Below are positions 62,286 through 64,000 of a stretch of 64,000 bases of DNA, piece after piece. The DNA is from Betaproteobacteria bacterium (lineage in GTDB: Bacteria; Pseudomonadota; Gammaproteobacteria; Burkholderiales; SG8-41): assembly GCA_025363575.1 (NCBI GenBank), contig JANYDM010000058.1:1-64000 (forward strand). Reading direction: 5' to 3'. Positions within the stretch are counted from its first letter, which is position 1. Every line of letters starts with the position of its first letter. The position numbers were made by a program, and so were the translations under genes. The notes beneath the pieces were generated by a model. It saw only the letters and a program-made list of their open reading frames with translations, made no database searches and was not told the DNA's origin.

Positions 62286-63862
62286 CCATCGGCGTGGCCG
62301 CCGGACCGCGGCAACTGGCTGGGAGCACAGCGCGCACGATCGAGGTTGGCGCGCGTCGCATGACGCTCGAGGACGTCGTCGCGGTGGCAACTGCCGCCGC
62401 CGGCGTCCGCTTGTCGGCGGATGCGGGCTTTACTGCACGCATACGCGACGGCGTTGCCTATCTGGAAAGCCTGCTGAGCAACGGCAACGTCGTTTACGGC
62501 GTGAATACCGGCTACGGCGATTCATGCACGGTGCCGGTTCCGCCGCACCTGGTGGCGGAACTGCCGCTGCATCTGAGCCGCTATCACGGCTGCGGCCTCG
62601 GCGAATATCTGTCCGCTGACGCGACCGTCGCGGTGCTGGCCTGCCGGCTCAACTCGCTGGCGCAGGGCTATTCCGGTGTGCGCCTGGAACTGCTCGAACG
62701 CATCGTGGCGCTGATCAATCATCGCGTGCTGCCGTTCATCCCGGCCGAAGGCTCGGTTGGCGCGAGCGGCGACCTGACACCGCTGTCCTATATCGCCGCG
62801 GCCATCGTCGGCGAACGCGACGTACTGCATGACGGCAAGCGGCAACCCGTCGCCCGCGTGCTCGCGGAGCTCGGTCTGGCGCCGATGACACTGGGGCCAA
62901 AAGAAGGGCTAGCGATCATGAACGGCACGGCGGTCATGACGGGGCTGGCCTGCCTTGCGTGGCGGCGGGCCGAATACCTGACGCGGCTGTGCAGCCGGTT
63001 GACGGCGATTGCTTCAGTCGCGTTGCAGGGCAACCGCAGCCACTTCGATCCGCGCCTTTTCAAAGTCAAGCCGCATATCGGCCAGAACGAAGCAGCGGCG
63101 TGGATCTACGGTGATATCGCAGCCGCCGCGCAGAACGAGCCCCTGCGTCTGCAGGACCGCTACTCCATCCGCTGCGCCCCCCATGTGATCGGCGTCGCAC
63201 GCGATGCGCTGACGTGGATGCGGCGCGACATCGAGAACGAGCTCAACAGCGCCAACGACAATCCGATCATCGACGGCGATGAAGAATGGGTGCTGCATGG
63301 CGGCCACTTCTATGGCGGGCATATTGCGTTCGCGATGGACGCGTTGAAAATCGCGGTGGCCAACCTGGCCGACCTGATGGACCGCCAGTTCGCGCTGCTG
63401 GTCGACACCAAATTCAATCACGGCCTGCCGGAAAACCTGTCGGGCGCGCGCGCCGAACGCGCCTCTATCAATCACGGTTTCAAAGCTGTGCAGATCGGCT
63501 CTTCGGCATGGACCGCCGAGGCGCTGAAGCAGACCATGCCGGCAAGCGTCTTCTCGCGCTCGACCGAGTGCCACAATCAGGACAAGGTAAGCATGGGCAC
63601 TATCGCGGCGCGCGACTGCATGCGGGTGCTCCAGTTGACCGAGCAGGTTGCGGCGGGCCTGACGCTCGCCGCCTGCCAGGCTTTGCGGCTGCGGCAGCGC
63701 GACGACGGCGCGGCCGCCGGCGCGGGCGTGGCGCCGGCCGTCGCAGGCTTCGTCGATGCGGTTGCGCGGCATTCGCCCTTTCTTGATGAAGACCGCGCGC
63801 TCGAAAACGAGTTGCGCGCCGTGACGCAACTCATCAGCGACGGCACCTGGGAGCTTTACTGA
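62282..63862 (+). CDS. MIO-type aromatic amino acid ammonia-lyase (HAL/PAL/TAL family)
   Basis: A 526 aa lyase with all core elements of the MIO family: Ala161-Ser162-Gly163 in GSVGASGDLTPLSY (cyclises to the MIO cofactor), catalytic Tyr72 in VYGVNTGYGD, RYSIRCAPHVIG and SANDNPI. The residues expected to contact the substrate ring are Tyr101-His102 in LSRYHGCGLG, unlike Ser-His of HutH or His-Leu of Rhodobacter TAL. There is no hut context. In the pigment operon it most likely supplies an aryl acid (for example 4-coumarate from tyrosine) for the ligase, as the TAL of flexirubin clusters does. Substrate choice is inferred. Confidence 0.88.
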   Translation: MTIGVAAGPRQLAGSTARTIEVGARRMTLEDVVAVATAAAGVRLSADAGFTARIRDGVAYLESLLSNGNVVYGVNTGYGDSCTVPVPPHLVAELPLHLSRYHGCGLGEYLSADATVAVLACRLNSLAQGYSGVRLELLERIVALINHRVLPFIPAEGSVGASGDLTPLSYIAAAIVGERDVLHDGKRQPVARVLAELGLAPMTLGPKEGLAIMNGTAVMTGLACLAWRRAEYLTRLCSRLTAIASVALQGNRSHFDPRLFKVKPHIGQNEAAAWIYGDIAAAAQNEPLRLQDRYSIRCAPHVIGVARDALTWMRRDIENELNSANDNPIIDGDEEWVLHGGHFYGGHIAFAMDALKIAVANLADLMDRQFALLVDTKFNHGLPENLSGARAERASINHGFKAVQIGSSAWTAEALKQTMPASVFSRSTECHNQDKVSMGTIAARDCMRVLQLTEQVAAGLTLAACQALRLRQRDDGAAAGAGVAPAVAGFVDAVARHSPFLDEDRALENELRAVTQLISDGTWELY

Positions 63863-63863
63863 G

Positions 63864-64000
63864 ATGCCGCGCGTGTCGGCGGACGTGGACCTCGAAGTCC
63901 CGTTCCATGATCTTGACGTGCTGCAGGTAGCGTGGCACGGTCATTACCTCAAGTATTTCGAGATCGCACGCTGCGCGCTGCTGCGCAAAATAGACTACGA
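63864..64000 (+). CDS. 4HBT-type thioesterase, N-terminal part (ApeK-like, partial)
   Basis: The frame opens 1 bp after the ammonia-lyase stop and runs off the window. It translates as MPRVSADVDLEVPFHDLDVL followed by QVAWHGHYLKYFEIARC, the start of a 4-hydroxybenzoyl-CoA-type hot-dog thioesterase with the catalytic Asp in HDLD and the WHGHYLKYFE signature. About 45 codons are visible. In aryl-polyene clusters a thioesterase of this type is standard. The remainder is outside the window. Confidence 0.85.
   Translation, partial: MPRVSADVDLEVPFHDLDVLQVAWHGHYLKYFEIARCALLRKIDY

Overview
The window reads as a GC-rich chromosome segment from a betaproteobacterium. Gene orders typical of beta/gamma-proteobacteria support this: pilMNOPQ divergent from a class A penicillin-binding protein and followed by aroK-aroB; lptD-surA-pdxA-rsmA opposite amgK-murU; thiD-thiE-hemL opposite rubredoxin; dusB-fis; priA-argS-SPOR-dsbA; and cytochrome c4 beside engB. 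The species cannot be named from sequence alone. No rRNA, tRNA, CRISPR array, transposase or prophage gene was seen, and genes are packed with many 4-8 bp start/stop overlaps.

Layout. 1-8.6 kb (+): the end of the ATP synthase operon (atpG tail, atpD, atpC, terminator), then glpD, glmU, glmS and recQ. 8.6-26.1 kb (-): an SDR oxidoreductase, two tandem DsbA-type proteins, a SPOR protein, argS, priA; then hemE, gltD, gltB; then dgt, aroB, aroK. 26.1-31.2 kb (-): the type IV pilus operon pilMNOPQ. 31.4-34.4 kb (+): PBP1A and a small conserved protein. 34.4-40.4 kb: hemB, engB, cytochrome c4, hemL-thiE-thiD, rubredoxin and glyoxalase I. 40.4-47.7 kb: the outer-membrane block rsmA-pdxA-surA-lptD (-) and peptidoglycan-recycling amgK-murU (+). 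47.7-55.5 kb (+): pepP, ubiH, dusB, fis, purH, purD, hemF. 55.6-64.0 kb (+): a secreted hypothetical protein, then an aryl-polyene-type pigment operon cut by the window edge.

The aryl-polyene operon is the main accessory locus. It encodes a ketosynthase-like chain-length factor, a lysophospholipid-type acyltransferase, two acyl carrier proteins, a small membrane protein, an acyl-ACP ligase fused to a FabA/FabZ-type dehydratase, a glycosyltransferase fused to a lipid A-type acyltransferase, an MIO aromatic ammonia-lyase, and the first 45 codons of a thioesterase. Together they would supply an aromatic starter, load it on ACP, build the polyene and attach it to a membrane lipid. The ketosynthase, ketoreductase and export genes expected for such a cluster presumably lie beyond the right edge.

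The least explained non-coding structure is between hemB and engB (about 35.47-35.59 kb). Four consecutive hairpins end in a strong plus-strand terminator, and two loops are C-rich with anti-Shine-Dalgarno character. The locus is positionally equivalent to Spot 42/ErsA, which also converge on engB. Other regulatory candidates are a terminator-like hairpin between a good promoter and the TTG start of gltB, and two consensus DnaA boxes in an AT-rich gap upstream of priA.
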